Shown here piece by piece: positions 33,343 through 43,936 of a stretch of DNA of 64,000 nt (position 1 is the first letter of the stretch; each line of letters begins with the position of its first letter). The translations under genes were made by a program, and so were the position numbers. Below the pieces are notes generated by a model, which searched no databases, was not told the origin of the DNA, and worked only from the letters and a program-made list of their open reading frames with translations. The DNA is from Xanthoparmelia taractica. Taxonomy: Eukaryota > Ascomycota > Lecanoromycetes > Lecanorales > Parmeliaceae. Location of the stretch: assembly GCA_033085395.1 (NCBI GenBank), contig JANQBS010000049.1:1-64000 (forward strand). Direction: 5' to 3'.

Positions 33343-34833
33343 ATGTCTCTATCAATTTCACCTTCTGATCTAGAAGATCCTGCTGTCTTCAACCTTCCTG
33401 GTCTCACCCCCCCTCCGGGCGTTACCCCTGATTTTACGCACCCAAGGAATAGGGGGCCAGTACTCATCATTGTGAATGGGATTCTGTTAGCCTTGATGGT
33501 GATATTTATTGCGACCAGGTTTTACACAAAACTAGCCATTATCCGAAAGGTCTCTTGGGACGATCTGACCGCATCTTTGTCTGCTCTTGGGGCTATTACA
33601 TTATATGTCTTGTTTGTTTGGGGCAAGTCCTTCTCATACCATGTGATAGTATGCACATTGACGCATAGACCATCGCAGAGATCAAAAGGGCGCCCTTGGG
33701 AATACACCAATGGAACGCACATCTAGGCGACCTCTTCGGAAATGATTTTATTATTGTTTGTCCTTCTAGACTGTTACGATATTCATGTGCTGAGTCTATA
33801 TACAGACCTCCTACCTTATCCAAGTGACGGGCACACCAACTCTTTGGCTTGCTAAGTCTACATTCTTCTTGTTATACTTTTATATATTCTGGCCAATGCG
33901 ATGGCTGAGACTGTCGGTCTATATTGGCGCTACGCTGTCTACAGCTTTTTATATTGGTATCACTATTGCAATATATATTCTCACAACTCCAAGGCCAGGA
34001 GAAAGTTGGTTGGCAGCTTTTCAATCCGAACGTCAACAAAGGGTGATTAAGCTGTCCGTTCCAATAGGTTCGATAGGCCTTGTGGTCGACGTTTTACTGT
34101 TGATACTGCCTTCTGTCGCGGTATACAAACTTCAACTGCACCTCAGGCGCAAAATCGGTCTGATGCTCATATTTGGCACAGGCTTAGTGTAAGCAGTCAA
34201 CCTCTTGGACCTGAAGCTTTTTGTTAAAAATATGCAGAGCCGTTGTAGCTTCCGCAGTCAGCATCTACTTCCGCTACGTAAATCTTCATTCCGACGAGAT
34301 CTGGACTCTCCTGAACCTAGAACTCATAGCGTACGGTCCTCTGCTCGCCGACATCCTTCCCTGATGCGTCTTGACTAACAAAAGCTACTGCCAGTCTCGT
34401 TGAAATCCAAGTCGGTGTCATTACCGCCAGCATGCCTTCCTTCGCCCGCATGCTGCACCATCACCTTCCCCCATGGGAAACGCTCAAGGCACGCTTATCC
34501 TTTCAGAAAATCACTTCCCAAGCTAAAAGCAGCAAATGGTCACGATCAAAGGTGGTCAAGGGGTCTCGGACTGCCAAATCACGCTTGCAGGAGAACGAAG
34601 TAGCCTCCAATAGCGAAACGCCTTTTGTCACTATTGAAAGTAGGACGGCCGAAGGGAACGCGGCAAGTCTCATCCCGCACTTTGAGATGAACACTTTCGA
34701 GAGCGTGAAGACCTTCATCAAGGGTGGGCGGGGTGGGAATGTGGACGAAGACGGGATCTATCTCAAGCATGATCTTGAGCATACCTGGTCGCCGATGAAT
34801 TCTGCCACCGCTGTCGGTCGTGAGGGGTCCTGA
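33343..34833 (+). CDS. rhodopsin-domain integral membrane protein (PTH11-like)
   Basis: Five exons (33343-33622, 33679-33755, 33806-34188, 34238-34330, 34395-34833) close exactly into 423 residues. The protein starts MSLSISPSDLEDP..FNLPG and has about seven membrane helices (VLIIVNGILLALMVIFIATR, ITLYVLFVW, STFFLLYFYIFWPMRWL, VYIGATLSTAFYIGITIAIY, IGLVVDVLLLILPSV and others). The family landmark GIHQWNAHLGDLFGNDF appears after the first splice. A Ser/Lys-rich cytoplasmic tail of about 120 residues follows MPSFARMLHHHLPPW. Intron 1 (33623-33678) begins GCAAGT, a GC-AG intron that is needed to reach GIHQW. The family (fungal rhodopsin domain, Pfam 20684) is related to PTH11 receptors; the ligand is unknown. 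I first suspected a frameshift, but the GC donor removes the need for one. Confidence 0.82.
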
Positions 34834-35311
34834 ATCTTTTTTGGTCTCTTGCTGGACACATAGGGGCGAAGAGGTCGGGCGTTTTCCCTTTCTGCACTGA
34901 AAGCCTACCCTCAAGAGCACTACCGCAGCATCCCTTCTGGCAATGAGTCTAAGTTGGATATCGGTACAGTCTGTCAATAGACCGTCTTGCCCGGATTTTG
35001 GTCAAAAGGATCAGCTCGAACTTTTTGTTAGCGGCTGAACTCTGTGCTGTACCTGTGATCGCAATGCTATTCTCCTTATCAAAAAACATCCCTTCACATC
35101 TTCTTTCGGGCTTTACCTCAATCCAATTCAACAGAACTGTTCATCTGTGAGGGCAACATGGATGACCAGATCTGAGCTTCGACCTGAACAGGAGAAATTC
35201 GAGAGGCTCCCCGTTCTCAAAAGATAGACACGCATGAGGTGCGAGCGGAATCCGAATCCAAGCAAACGATATGTGCTGGGGGCGCGGGCTACCCAGTAGG
35301 TAGTGGAAAAC
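34834..35311. other. short intergenic region
   Basis: Between the receptor gene and the decayed membrane-protein gene nothing recognisable is seen; the open frames here are on the minus strand and lack motifs. Confidence 0.45.
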
Positions 35312-36018
35312 TTGCCGAGTCTCGTGGGGAAGAGAGAGAAAATCTATACCGCAGTATCTATTAAAATTTCGAATTTTGGAGCACTTTTCTTTGCAACACA
35401 CAGCAGGCAACAGTCTCTGACAGACCCTCCCACTAATTGAAATGCGCTCTGGGCTTTATGCGTTCATATGCACTCCTCATAAGACATCTACACCTAGCTA
35501 TTGAGTACCGTCTCGTCCCAGAGAATACCCATTGGCTTTCGTTCTCGAGGTCTATTGTCCCATTCCGACATCTAGACGATGATGAAGTCTCCTCACGATA
35601 CCATTTCGGTCAACTACGCCTTACTCAAGTCAACTGGGCTATTCGAGTTCTCCGTCCCCAGAGCTCTAAGAATTGGTGGTATTACCATGAAGTCTACTGG
35701 AACACGGGAGCATACATTGAGCGCTTCTTCGTACCTCTACTCTTCCTATTCAGATCCGTTCCAATCATTCTGACAGCCATGCAAATTATGGTTACCGTAC
35801 CCGAGGGGGAAATAGTAGCAGCAATGCAATGGGCGACGGCGGCTAAAGCAAGTTGGGGCTTCTCCTTGGCTATGATCTTGTTCATTGCTACTTTGTGGCT
35901 TATTTTTCTTGGGGGCATCACGTTCTTCCTTATGGCGCAATTTGTATATGGTGCATTGACACGAAGACGCAAAAATAGACTAAGACGAAACCAATCGGAA
36001 TTGAGGATTGGAAAGTAG
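35312..36018 (+). pseudogene. broken DUF6601-like two-helix membrane protein
   Basis: The long open part (35437-36018) reads ALGFMRSYALLIRH, then YHFGQLRLTQVNWAIRV and two membrane helices (FFVPLLFLFRSVPIILTAMQ and SWGFSLAMILFIATLWLIFL), ending with a basic tail (RRRKNRLRRN). From memory this is the C-terminal two thirds of the fungal DUF6601 family. The missing N-terminal part is still visible upstream but in shifting frames: LPSLVGKREKIY (from 35312), PQYLLKF, then EFWSTFLCNTQQATVSDRPS in the same frame as the main part but separated from it by TAA at 35434-35436. So at least one or two indels and one stop break the gene. If family memory is wrong, the fallback is a 186-residue two-helix protein starting at Met 35458. 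Confidence 0.5.
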
Positions 36019-37121
36019 AGGGGATGACACCAGGGGCGAAAGCTGCCTACGACCAGAATACCAGTCTTACTGATAATACCATATCTTGAGAATATGCATT
36101 GTGACTCCACGCTTTGATTTGCGCGACGATTACCTGGTTCGCGTGACTATAGGGTGGCGCTCACCTAACCCCCGATTGGTGGTGAGGTTGGAGTAGACTT
36201 TGATCGTCTCGATGACGCGTGAAAGAGGGACGGAAGAGGTTCCCTTGATGCTGGAGGAGGTAGGGTTTGTTGTTGATTTTGGCGGTGGTGTGTGTGCGAG
36301 TGTTAAGTGGCTTGATATTAGGGTTACAGTTTGCTTATTCCTGCGGCAAGCTACAAGTTTCTATGCCCACGGATTTCGGACCCTCTTTGGGATTCGGAGA
36401 AGGTTCGATATTTCCTGCTGCGAGACGGCTTCAATTTTGGCAGACTTTAAAACTTTGTACTTAAACGTTTCTGATGCCTGCCAACAGATTTGATCATGGG
36501 CGCGTGAAAGCTTTCCGATTGCATTAAAGTTGAAAAGTACGGCCTGAGAACAGTCTGACTGCAGTGATTGATAATCGCTCGAGTCCCAAGGCGGAGGGTG
36601 GGATGTGTAGTGGTCTTCGCTAGTTGTGTGGTACAGCCGTGTTAGAGCTCCCACGAGCTGAACTCACGGCACGGCTGCGCCAGGATACTTGCAGATCAGC
36701 TACAACAGGCGTTTACTTACCACGCGGATAGCAAGGCCTACGATTCTACTTCGAAACAATCCGTTGGCTCGGCTGTTGTGGACTATCAACCTTGGTTTTA
36801 GTTCGGCTTCAGATCTAATATATTGACTCGAAGCCGAAGCTTCAGCTGAATTGACGCAAATCCCTCAAATGCAAAGTACATGCTCCTATGCGGCGGGGAT
36901 GCAAGCCCCGCACATCGTCTGTCAACCCTCAGATCAAGACATGCTTCTTGTAAGACCTAGCAGAAACTGTCTGGCTTGGGAGGTATTTGAGCCTGGAGCT
37001 CCCTGATCTGTCGTCTGAAATACAGAAACCTTCGCCATTGACCATAACTAGAAGACAGATAAAACTTACCTGGACGAGCTCGCCTTAGAACATACCGACC
37101 TCTTTCTGTGCGACCCCCACA
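36019..37121. other. intergenic region, no supported gene
   Basis: This 1.1-kb stretch has no convincing frame. A small inverted motif (GAAGCCGAAGC / GCTTCGGCTTC-like) lies near 36800-36845. It probably includes the promoter of the next receptor gene. Confidence 0.45.
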
Positions 37122-38558
37122 ATGGCAAGCTACGACGACGTTGGACGCATTCCAAGACAAGCCTTTGTGGTACTACTACCCCTCCGTTTTACAAAGACCA
37201 TCACTGACCCCCGTAGGTGTCAACCACTCTACTTTTCGTTGTCTGCATCATCAGCGTATGTACTCGGTATTATATCCGACTTGCTATCCAGAAGGAATTC
37301 GCGTTCGATGATGCCTTTCTGGCTTTTGGCACAGCCTGCTTGATTGCCGCAATGGTAATCCTCTATATCAACATGGACAACATGTATTTCACCGAAGCGA
37401 TGACATACGCGCCCACTCGCCTCTCATTCCAGCCTCAGGATTTAAATCGAATTTTCGAGTTCCGTAAGCTGGTCACCGCAAGCCTTATACTTACTTGGGT
37501 CGCGATGATGGCTGTCAAATTCTCGTTCCTGGCGCTTTTCAGGCGTTTGATCGATCGTATTCCACCTCTCATCAAATATTGGCGGGTCATCGTTGCCTTC
37601 AACATCGCTGTTACTGCTTATGGGGCCTCCGTGTACGTTGTTGCTTGCCCGCATTTTAGTGGTATGAAAGTCGGTAAGCACAAGCAGCTCGGCACCAAGG
37701 GAATATCAAGGCTATATACACTAACCAATGCGTAGTCAGCTGCCTAGGTGGAAATACGAAACATAAGACTATCCAATACGCATTGTCACAGCTGATCCTC
37801 GACGTTTTTAGCGATCTTCTAAGTCTGCATACGTATTTTGAGCATAGTGAGATCCTGTGCTGACTGCAACTGTAGTCCTTTACATCCCGTTTCAATTGAT
37901 TTGGCGAGTGAAGATAAAACTGAGTCAGAAGCTCACATTGGCATGTTCGCTATGCCTCACAGTTATTGTGATCATATTCACTGTGACCCGAGCTAGCGGC
38001 CTCGAATGGCGAGACAAGCTTGATGTCTTGTGGGAAATCTATTTCCAGATCGTGGCTGCAGAGGTTGGTTTGATCTTGGTAGCTATGACTGCTTTCCGCG
38101 CCCTATTCGTCTCGCGAGCCGCTCGAAACCAGCATTCGCCTCAAAACAACCCATCCTTCTGGGTGAAGAGCAAGCTTGCTTTGAGAAGACTTCTAGACCC
38201 ACGGCGATGGATGTCAAAGTACTCGAAAGACATAACTGGAGGCCAGGAACATGACACCACGAAAGATGGCTTCGATGGTAAGCTTCCGAGCATCCCGGGA
38301 GCAACCATGACCGGCGTCAATACCTTTATCACTCACCAAGGAGAGGAAGTCAAGTCAGAGATTGACTTTTCGACGTACGCACTCTCCACTGATGAGAATC
38401 AGGGTGCTTCGACATTCTCGAAGCAGGTATCAATGCCCAGGAGCCGTGAACACAATTCCTGCTACGATCAATCTCAGTCGGAGAAGTTTTGCGTTGCGGG
38501 AGCTTCGCAATACGCCTACTCTCACTGTAGCCTGCCTATCGACCATGACACCCCTTAA
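37122..38558 (+). CDS. rhodopsin-domain integral membrane protein (PTH11-like)
   Basis: Four exons (37122-37169, 37217-37673, 37736-37822, 37876-38558) close into 424 residues. The short first exon (MASYDDVGRIPRQAFV) joins to VSTTLLFVVCIISVCTRYYI by a 47-nt intron with a CTGAC branch site. Seven helices can be followed, among them LAFGTACLIAAMVILYIN, LVTASLILTWVAMMAVKFSF, YWRVIVAFNIAVTAYGASVY and VLWEIYFQIVAAEVGLILVA. The segment CLGGNTKHKTIQYALSQLIL, then DVFSDLLILYIPF across the third splice, is typical of the family. A polar tail of about 150 residues with Ser/Thr-rich stretches follows. It is a distant paralogue of the receptor at 33.3 kb: same fold, little direct similarity. Function as a surface receptor is inferred. 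Confidence 0.83.
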
Positions 38559-39796
38559 GAAGGTGGCAATTTTGCACTCTCCTGTGCTCAACGGATCATT
38601 TCAAGTTGGGTGAGTCACACGACATAAGGCGAAGCGTTCGCGAAGAAGACTGTGGCTTGCTAGCTCAGTGAGTACTGTTGACCTGATGGATGAATATGAG
38701 TATCTTAGTGTCATTCGTTACGATTCATGAATGGAGGGTACTTTAAGCGATTCGTGGACAAGTCAGGAACAGCCTGAAACGTCTAGTGTTTTTGATGGTG
38801 CAACAAAAAGCCATCCAAGAATCTAGTTCGCCAAAGTCCATGCGGGCCGGTGCGTTCGTCGCATGCAGTAGACTCCCTTCCCCACGAAGGCACACACAAG
38901 CAAAGGAACATGGAGTGGTATAAGCACTATCAATGCGCCAGCTTCATGTATAGTTGAGGCAGAGACAGGGTTATACCTGCTGTGCCACTTACGCTTGTCT
39001 ATCATTGCTGCTTCTGCATGATTCTAGGATTCATGCTGTGGGATTAAATGATCTGTCGTTCAGCCTGATTGTACATAGCCTAAACCAACCCAGTGCCTTA
39101 TCGGATCCGTTTTTTCTTTTTTTTTCTTTTTCTTTTTTTGAAGTACGAGAAGGCCACAGTGTTCTGATGCGCGCAAATAAAAATTCTCTATGTGATTCAC
39201 AGCCTTGGTAAACCCACCATAAAACTTAAAAGGTACCGTACATTAACAGGATCACCACAATGTGTGCCGGATGCTGTGCCATCTCTGGAGTATCTGCAAT
39301 GGTACAATTGGCTTGCTGAGAGATTCTAGATGCTGCCACGCATGTATGTTGTGCCAACGTGAGTGATGCAGCTGAAAAGTGTAGCGGGGCGCTTGACACC
39401 TGCATGATGCTATCACACATCCGTGCATTTGCATATGCATTTGGGTGGCAGCCTTGCGGGTACGGAGTAGAGAGTAGAAACATTTATTTTCGCCCAAAGA
39501 TTACGAGAGTCACAAGTCTTGTCTTGCTTATGGTTTGCTGCATGCATCTTAGTGACTGATTATGTTGTATGCACTTTTTCCTGTTTGTATCACAATTTAT
39601 AAAACGCGCTTAAACCCGGGCCCTATAACATTACCCCCGGGGCCCCCCCCAGCCATTCCGATTATCTCGATACGTACGACTATTCATTGTAGAATTGATC
39701 CATCGCCTTCGCACACACGTTCTATATACTTAGTGACCCAACACATGTGTTGTTAACGTTATACTTAAATAACAGCTTCATACAGAGCTTACCTCG
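38559..39796. other. intergenic region, no supported gene
   Basis: This 1.2-kb region contains a T-rich tract with scattered C at 39110-39142 and a C/G-rich patch near 39612-39655. Frames here lack motifs. The right end holds the promoter of the P450 gene. Confidence 0.5.
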
Positions 39797-41565
39797 ATGG
39801 AGACTTCCTTGCTGCTCACGGCGCGCCCGATTCTCAATGCCTTCCTTGTCATCCTTGCAGGTTCAATATGCTATTCACTCACAAAGCTGTACAAGGCCAG
39901 AATGCTGTTCATCAAGCGTAAGCGTATGGGCTTGGTACGAACACCTTATCCCTCCTTCCTGAATTAACCGGTCATTGATTTTCATCGCTCATTTAGCCTT
40001 GTGCACCCCACCACAATATTCTTTTCGGACATCTGCTCTACCTGAAAAAGCGTATGGACGCCTTGCCCAAGAACGCTCATTATCAGTATATGTTTGCCGA
40101 CATCGCACGCGAGCATTTTCAATCCGAGGGTCTCTTCTACATCGACTTGTGGCCTGCAAGCGGTATGATGATGATCGTAACATCCCCATTTGTGGCAACT
40201 CAGGTAGCGCAAAAAAACTCGACACTCTGTTACGAGAGGGCGTCAATGCTAAAGAGGTTCTTTAAGCCTATTGCTGGCGGGTCGAACCTTTTTGATATGG
40301 CCGAGCGAGAGTGGAGACCTTGGAGAGCGGTTTTTAGCAAAGGATTTAGTACTGAGCAGGTCACGAGTTTGGTACCGCATGTGCTGAGAGAGACAGAGGT
40401 CTACAAGGAGAAGTTGAGGGATCTGGTGAGGAAGAAAGAGATGTTCTATCTTGATTTAGTCACGTTGAGGTTTATGAGTGATGTGATGGGGCGAACGATA
40501 TTGTGAGTGCTTCCGATGTTGAAATGACTGAGACTGAATATGGAACAAAGAAACGCATCTTTACGGGCTCAAGAAGGCTACAATGTTCTTGCCGACAGTA
40601 TGATGAGTCAGATCAGATGGCATCAGCCAAATGCAGAAGCCAATCCACTTGGCCATTTCAATTTCGTTAGATGGATCGTAGAATGGTGGAATGGACGGCA
40701 GATGGACCTGTACATCGGCAACGAGCTGGATCAGAGATTCTCGGAATACAGAGCGGATACGAGTAACAAAAGACAGAAATCGATCATTGACCTAGTTTTA
40801 CAAGCTTACCTTGTTCAATCTAGTAAGCACAAGCCGGAAAGGCTTGACCCAGAGTTTCGAGCCTTCGCAATTCGACAGATCCGACTGTTTGTCTTCCTTG
40901 GCCATGACTCAACGAGCAGTACGATCTGCTACGCCCTGCACCTTTTATCGCAGAATCCGGATGCTTTGAACCGTATTCGCGCCGAGCACAACCAAGTCCT
41001 TGGCAAAGACGTCTCAAAGGCGTCAAATTTGCTAGAAGAACAGCCGAAACTTCTCAACGACCTACCCTACACCACAGCAGTCATCAAAGAAGCTCTCCGC
41101 TTATTTTCACCCGCCGGCTCAAGTAGACAGGGAAAACCGGGAACCAGTATCCAGGACGATCTTGGCACCATCTGCCCCACCGACGATGTCATCATGATAT
41201 GGACCATACACGTAGAGCTGCACCGATCGCCGCAATACTGGAAACGTCCAGACGAGTTTCTCCCCGAACGATGGCTCGTGGAGCCCACACATGAGCTCTT
41301 TCCCATAAAAGATGCGTGGCGCGCTTTTGAGCACGGGCCTAGGAACTGTATCGCTCAAGGTATCGTAACCACTGAGCTTAAGATTATCCTGGCTTGTCTG
41401 GTGAGGGAGTTTGATTTCAAACATGCCTATGATGAGTGGGATGCACTGCACCCATCGAAAGGTGTGAAGACTCATAGAGGGGAGAGAGCTTACCAGATGG
41501 AAGAAGCGGCTGCGCATCCTGTTGAACATTATCCTTGCAGGGTATTTGCATGTGGGACTCGATGA
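39797..41565 (+). CDS. cytochrome P450 monooxygenase (apparently intact)
   Basis: Three exons (39797-39934, 39997-40502, 40551-41565) with introns of 62 and 48 nt close into 552 residues, normal for a microsomal fungal P450. An N-terminal membrane anchor (ILNAFLVILAGSICYSL) is encoded by exon 1. Landmarks are the C helix EREWRPWRAVFSKGF, the oxygen-binding I helix FVFLGHDSTSSTICYAL, ExxR in VIKEALRLFSPAG, PERF-type FLPERWLV, and the haem loop FEHGPRNCIAQGI with the axial Cys. In overall block sequence it resembles P450s of the sterigmatocystin type (stcS/verB), but that is memory-based. It would oxidise a hydrophobic metabolite at the ER with a P450 reductase. It is the only P450 of three in the window without breaks and lies 5 kb from the PKS; membership of the same locus is inference. 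Confidence 0.87.
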
Positions 41566-43102
41566 GGTGGATCGGATTGTAACACCAAGGCTGAAGGTCA
41601 TGATTCAACCGCAAATCGCACTCAAGGCGGCACTGAGCCTTGCTCTGCAAGCTTGCACCCTTCACTCAATCCTTGTGGGAGGGTCCTCTTCTGACATGCG
41701 ATGCGACTCATTCGTGATGAGAGAATGGATGAGACGAAAGCTATGCACTCCAGCCATGAACGTTCTTGTTAGTTGAGATAATACATCGTATAATCTTTTC
41801 TCAGCTAGAAGACGCCTGTACCCTATGTCACTCATTGTACTCGTACCTTACTAGCCCGTCGTCGTCACCGAACGTCGAGATTACTATCCGTCTTCAATTT
41901 TTCGTAACAGCCAGGACACGTCTCAGATTCACTTACACATTGCTGGAGTTTTTGATGAGGCGACACAACTACACAGATCCGTATCTTTTTTAGATTTTAG
42001 TATATTCAGACGCTATTCGTGTGCGCATTGCTCAAAAATTCATAGCTCTCTATAGGTACAACAGTCGTCCATGGAGAACATACATATTTCTGATGTGATA
42101 AGGTTTCTTAAGTATAGAATCATAAAGCTACGCCAGGGGGGACTATTATCTCAAAAACATAACTGGATGATGCGAAACAGATAAATATCCTACCTATTAA
42201 ATTGACATGATACTTTATATATATATATATCGCCAATCTTTCTTATACCTTACTCTCTAACTTGCCTCCCCCCCCCCCAAAAAAAACCCTAGAAATATCC
42301 AATTCCATACTTCTACACTTCCCATCACCGTATCTACATCTTCTACCTACTTTTACTTTGTCTTCTCATAAGTATCGAGGTTAAAATATTCGCTCGCTCG
42401 CCCGTTCGCTTACTTACAGTCACACAGATGGGGAGAGGATATGAGGGATAGACGTGACTTGAAGGGAGTAGTATGGGTTTGGTAATGAACTGATTGATTA
42501 ATTAATTAATCAATTGATCGATCGATGGAGAGGTGAGTCGGCTTGTCTCGCTCTTGATGAAAGTAGGTGCTATAGTTGTGATCTTGTCTGGTGGGTGGTA
42601 TTGCGTGGACCTGGTAGTGAGGGATGGAATAGGTGTATGCGAGACGACGGAGGTGTGAGGGGAAGAAAAGAGAGGAGTGGAGGTAGAGGAGAGGAGAGGA
42701 GAGGAGGGGAGGGGAGGGGAGAGGAGAGGAGAGGAGAGGAGAGAAGAGGAGAGAAGGGAGGTGGGTATTGGTATGATATGATATGATATGATGTGATGGC
42801 AGGTTGCGGTTAGCATGATGCTGCGAGGACTCTGGATCACTATTACGTCCGCTGAAACTAAGACCTGGGTATATGATTGTCTTTGCTCGAATTTCAGGTC
42901 CGATGTGGCTGATGTATGGTCTGGCTTGGAGTAGCCTGTGATGATCAATCAATCAACCAATCGAGCCCTCGCTCTTGGAAGAAACTGCCGACTACGAGCT
43001 CTCACACTCTCACATTTGTGGGCGTCTTATAATAATCAGCACTGAATTCCTCCATAATATCTAATCTTTGGACCTACATCACTTCGTCCAAACCCGCAAA
43101 CA
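41566..43102. other. intergenic region rich in simple repeats
   Basis: No gene is supported. The stretch holds (TA)n at about 42214-42229, a C11A7 run at 42268-42286, a near-palindromic TTAATTAATTAATCAATTGATCGATCG at 42494-42522 written here as overlapping units, the GA-rich tract at 42661-42762 and TATGA repeats at 42770-42792. Confidence 0.6.
42661..42762 (+). repeat. GGAGA-type polypurine tract
   Basis: About 100 nt of almost pure purine made of GAGGA and GGGGA units. The open frames read through it on the opposite strand (long runs of Ser/Leu/Pro) are artefacts of this repeat. Confidence 0.95.
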
Positions 43103-43936
43103 TCACTTGCGTGGATGAAATATCAAGCGATACCTCCCCTCGTCAAGACAGACGCGTGCATCGCCCAACGATGGTTCCAGCTTCTCCTTCTGATAATAAT
43201 GAACCCCGTTGATACGCCTCTTGATTCGTTCATTCTCAAACTCCTCCACCGTGTCCGGCCACGCATCGCCATACCAATCAAGATCGAGCTCCAAAACCAC
43301 CCGTTCAAATCCGACAAAGTCCGTCAACGCAGGGACAACCTGCCAAGCCTCCAAGTTGCCGGCAAAGGGATCGCACTCGATCATCACGACGCATTCCCTT
43401 CGCTGAACAAAGGGGCCGTCGAATTTATGCAGCTTTGGCATATGCGGTGCGAGGCCGCGAATGAAGGGAGCGCGCGAGTTCACTCGGATCTTGACGTTCT
43501 GGATCTTTTTGGCAAGGGTCCGGCTGAGACGCGGGTTCAGGTCGTCTTCGTTGAATCCGAGAGATAATCGGTAGATGCCCGTTTTGAATATGAGCTTGCT
43601 GACCTCCGCTTTTGTCTGCTTGGATGCTCGCGCGATTGCCGTGGTGCCGTTGGCAATGGCGTGGCTATATATCTGGTCCCTTAGCTCGCGAGGTAGCTTT
43701 TGAAGGTTTCCAAGACCACGCGCGACTTGGAAGGCTTTGGGCTCGAGGACGTATTTTTCCTGAGTCATTTGGTCCTTCAGTTTGTTGAGGATCCAGGTTT
43801 GATCGAGAGACACAGGATCCGCTGCTGTTATCTGAATATTTTTGGCTTCGTCCAGGACCTTGTCGAGCAGGCCTTGAAGCTCCTTCTTGAAGGCACCGAA
43901 CTTGATCATCTCCTGTTGGTTGTTCTGTGTGGTCAT
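43103..43936 (-). CDS. F-box-like (2EXR-type) hypothetical protein
   Basis: An uninterrupted 277-residue frame. The N-terminus is helical and polar. At about residues 75-95 LQKLPRELRDQIYSHAI is the F-box-like/2EXR opening helix found in very many Pezizomycotina proteins, followed by ALARASKQ-type and KLIFKTGIYRL strands. The rest is mixed alpha/beta, with a Trp/Asp-rich segment (LELDLDWYGDAWPDTVEEFE). No transmembrane segment or signal peptide. Some such proteins may be adaptors, but no partner or function can be named. Start Met 43936 is the only plausible one; no intron is needed. Confidence 0.65.
   Translation of the reverse strand: MTTQNNQQEMIKFGAFKKELQGLLDKVLDEAKNIQITAADPVSLDQTWILNKLKDQMTQEKYVLEPKAFQVARGLGNLQKLPRELRDQIYSHAIANGTTAIARASKQTKAEVSKLIFKTGIYRLSLGFNEDDLNPRLSRTLAKKIQNVKIRVNSRAPFIRGLAPHMPKLHKFDGPFVQRRECVVMIECDPFAGNLEAWQVVPALTDFVGFERVVLELDLDWYGDAWPDTVEEFENERIKRRINGVHYYQKEKLEPSLGDARVCLDEGRYRLIFHPRK

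Noticed and set aside
33597..33726. Frameshift in the first receptor gene
   Set aside because: A GC-AG intron (33623-33678) restores the frame exactly and all exon phases then agree.
42502..42952. Two 148-codon Ser/Leu/Pro-rich frames on the minus strand
   Set aside because: They are produced by the GGAGA polypurine repeat and carry no conserved sequence.
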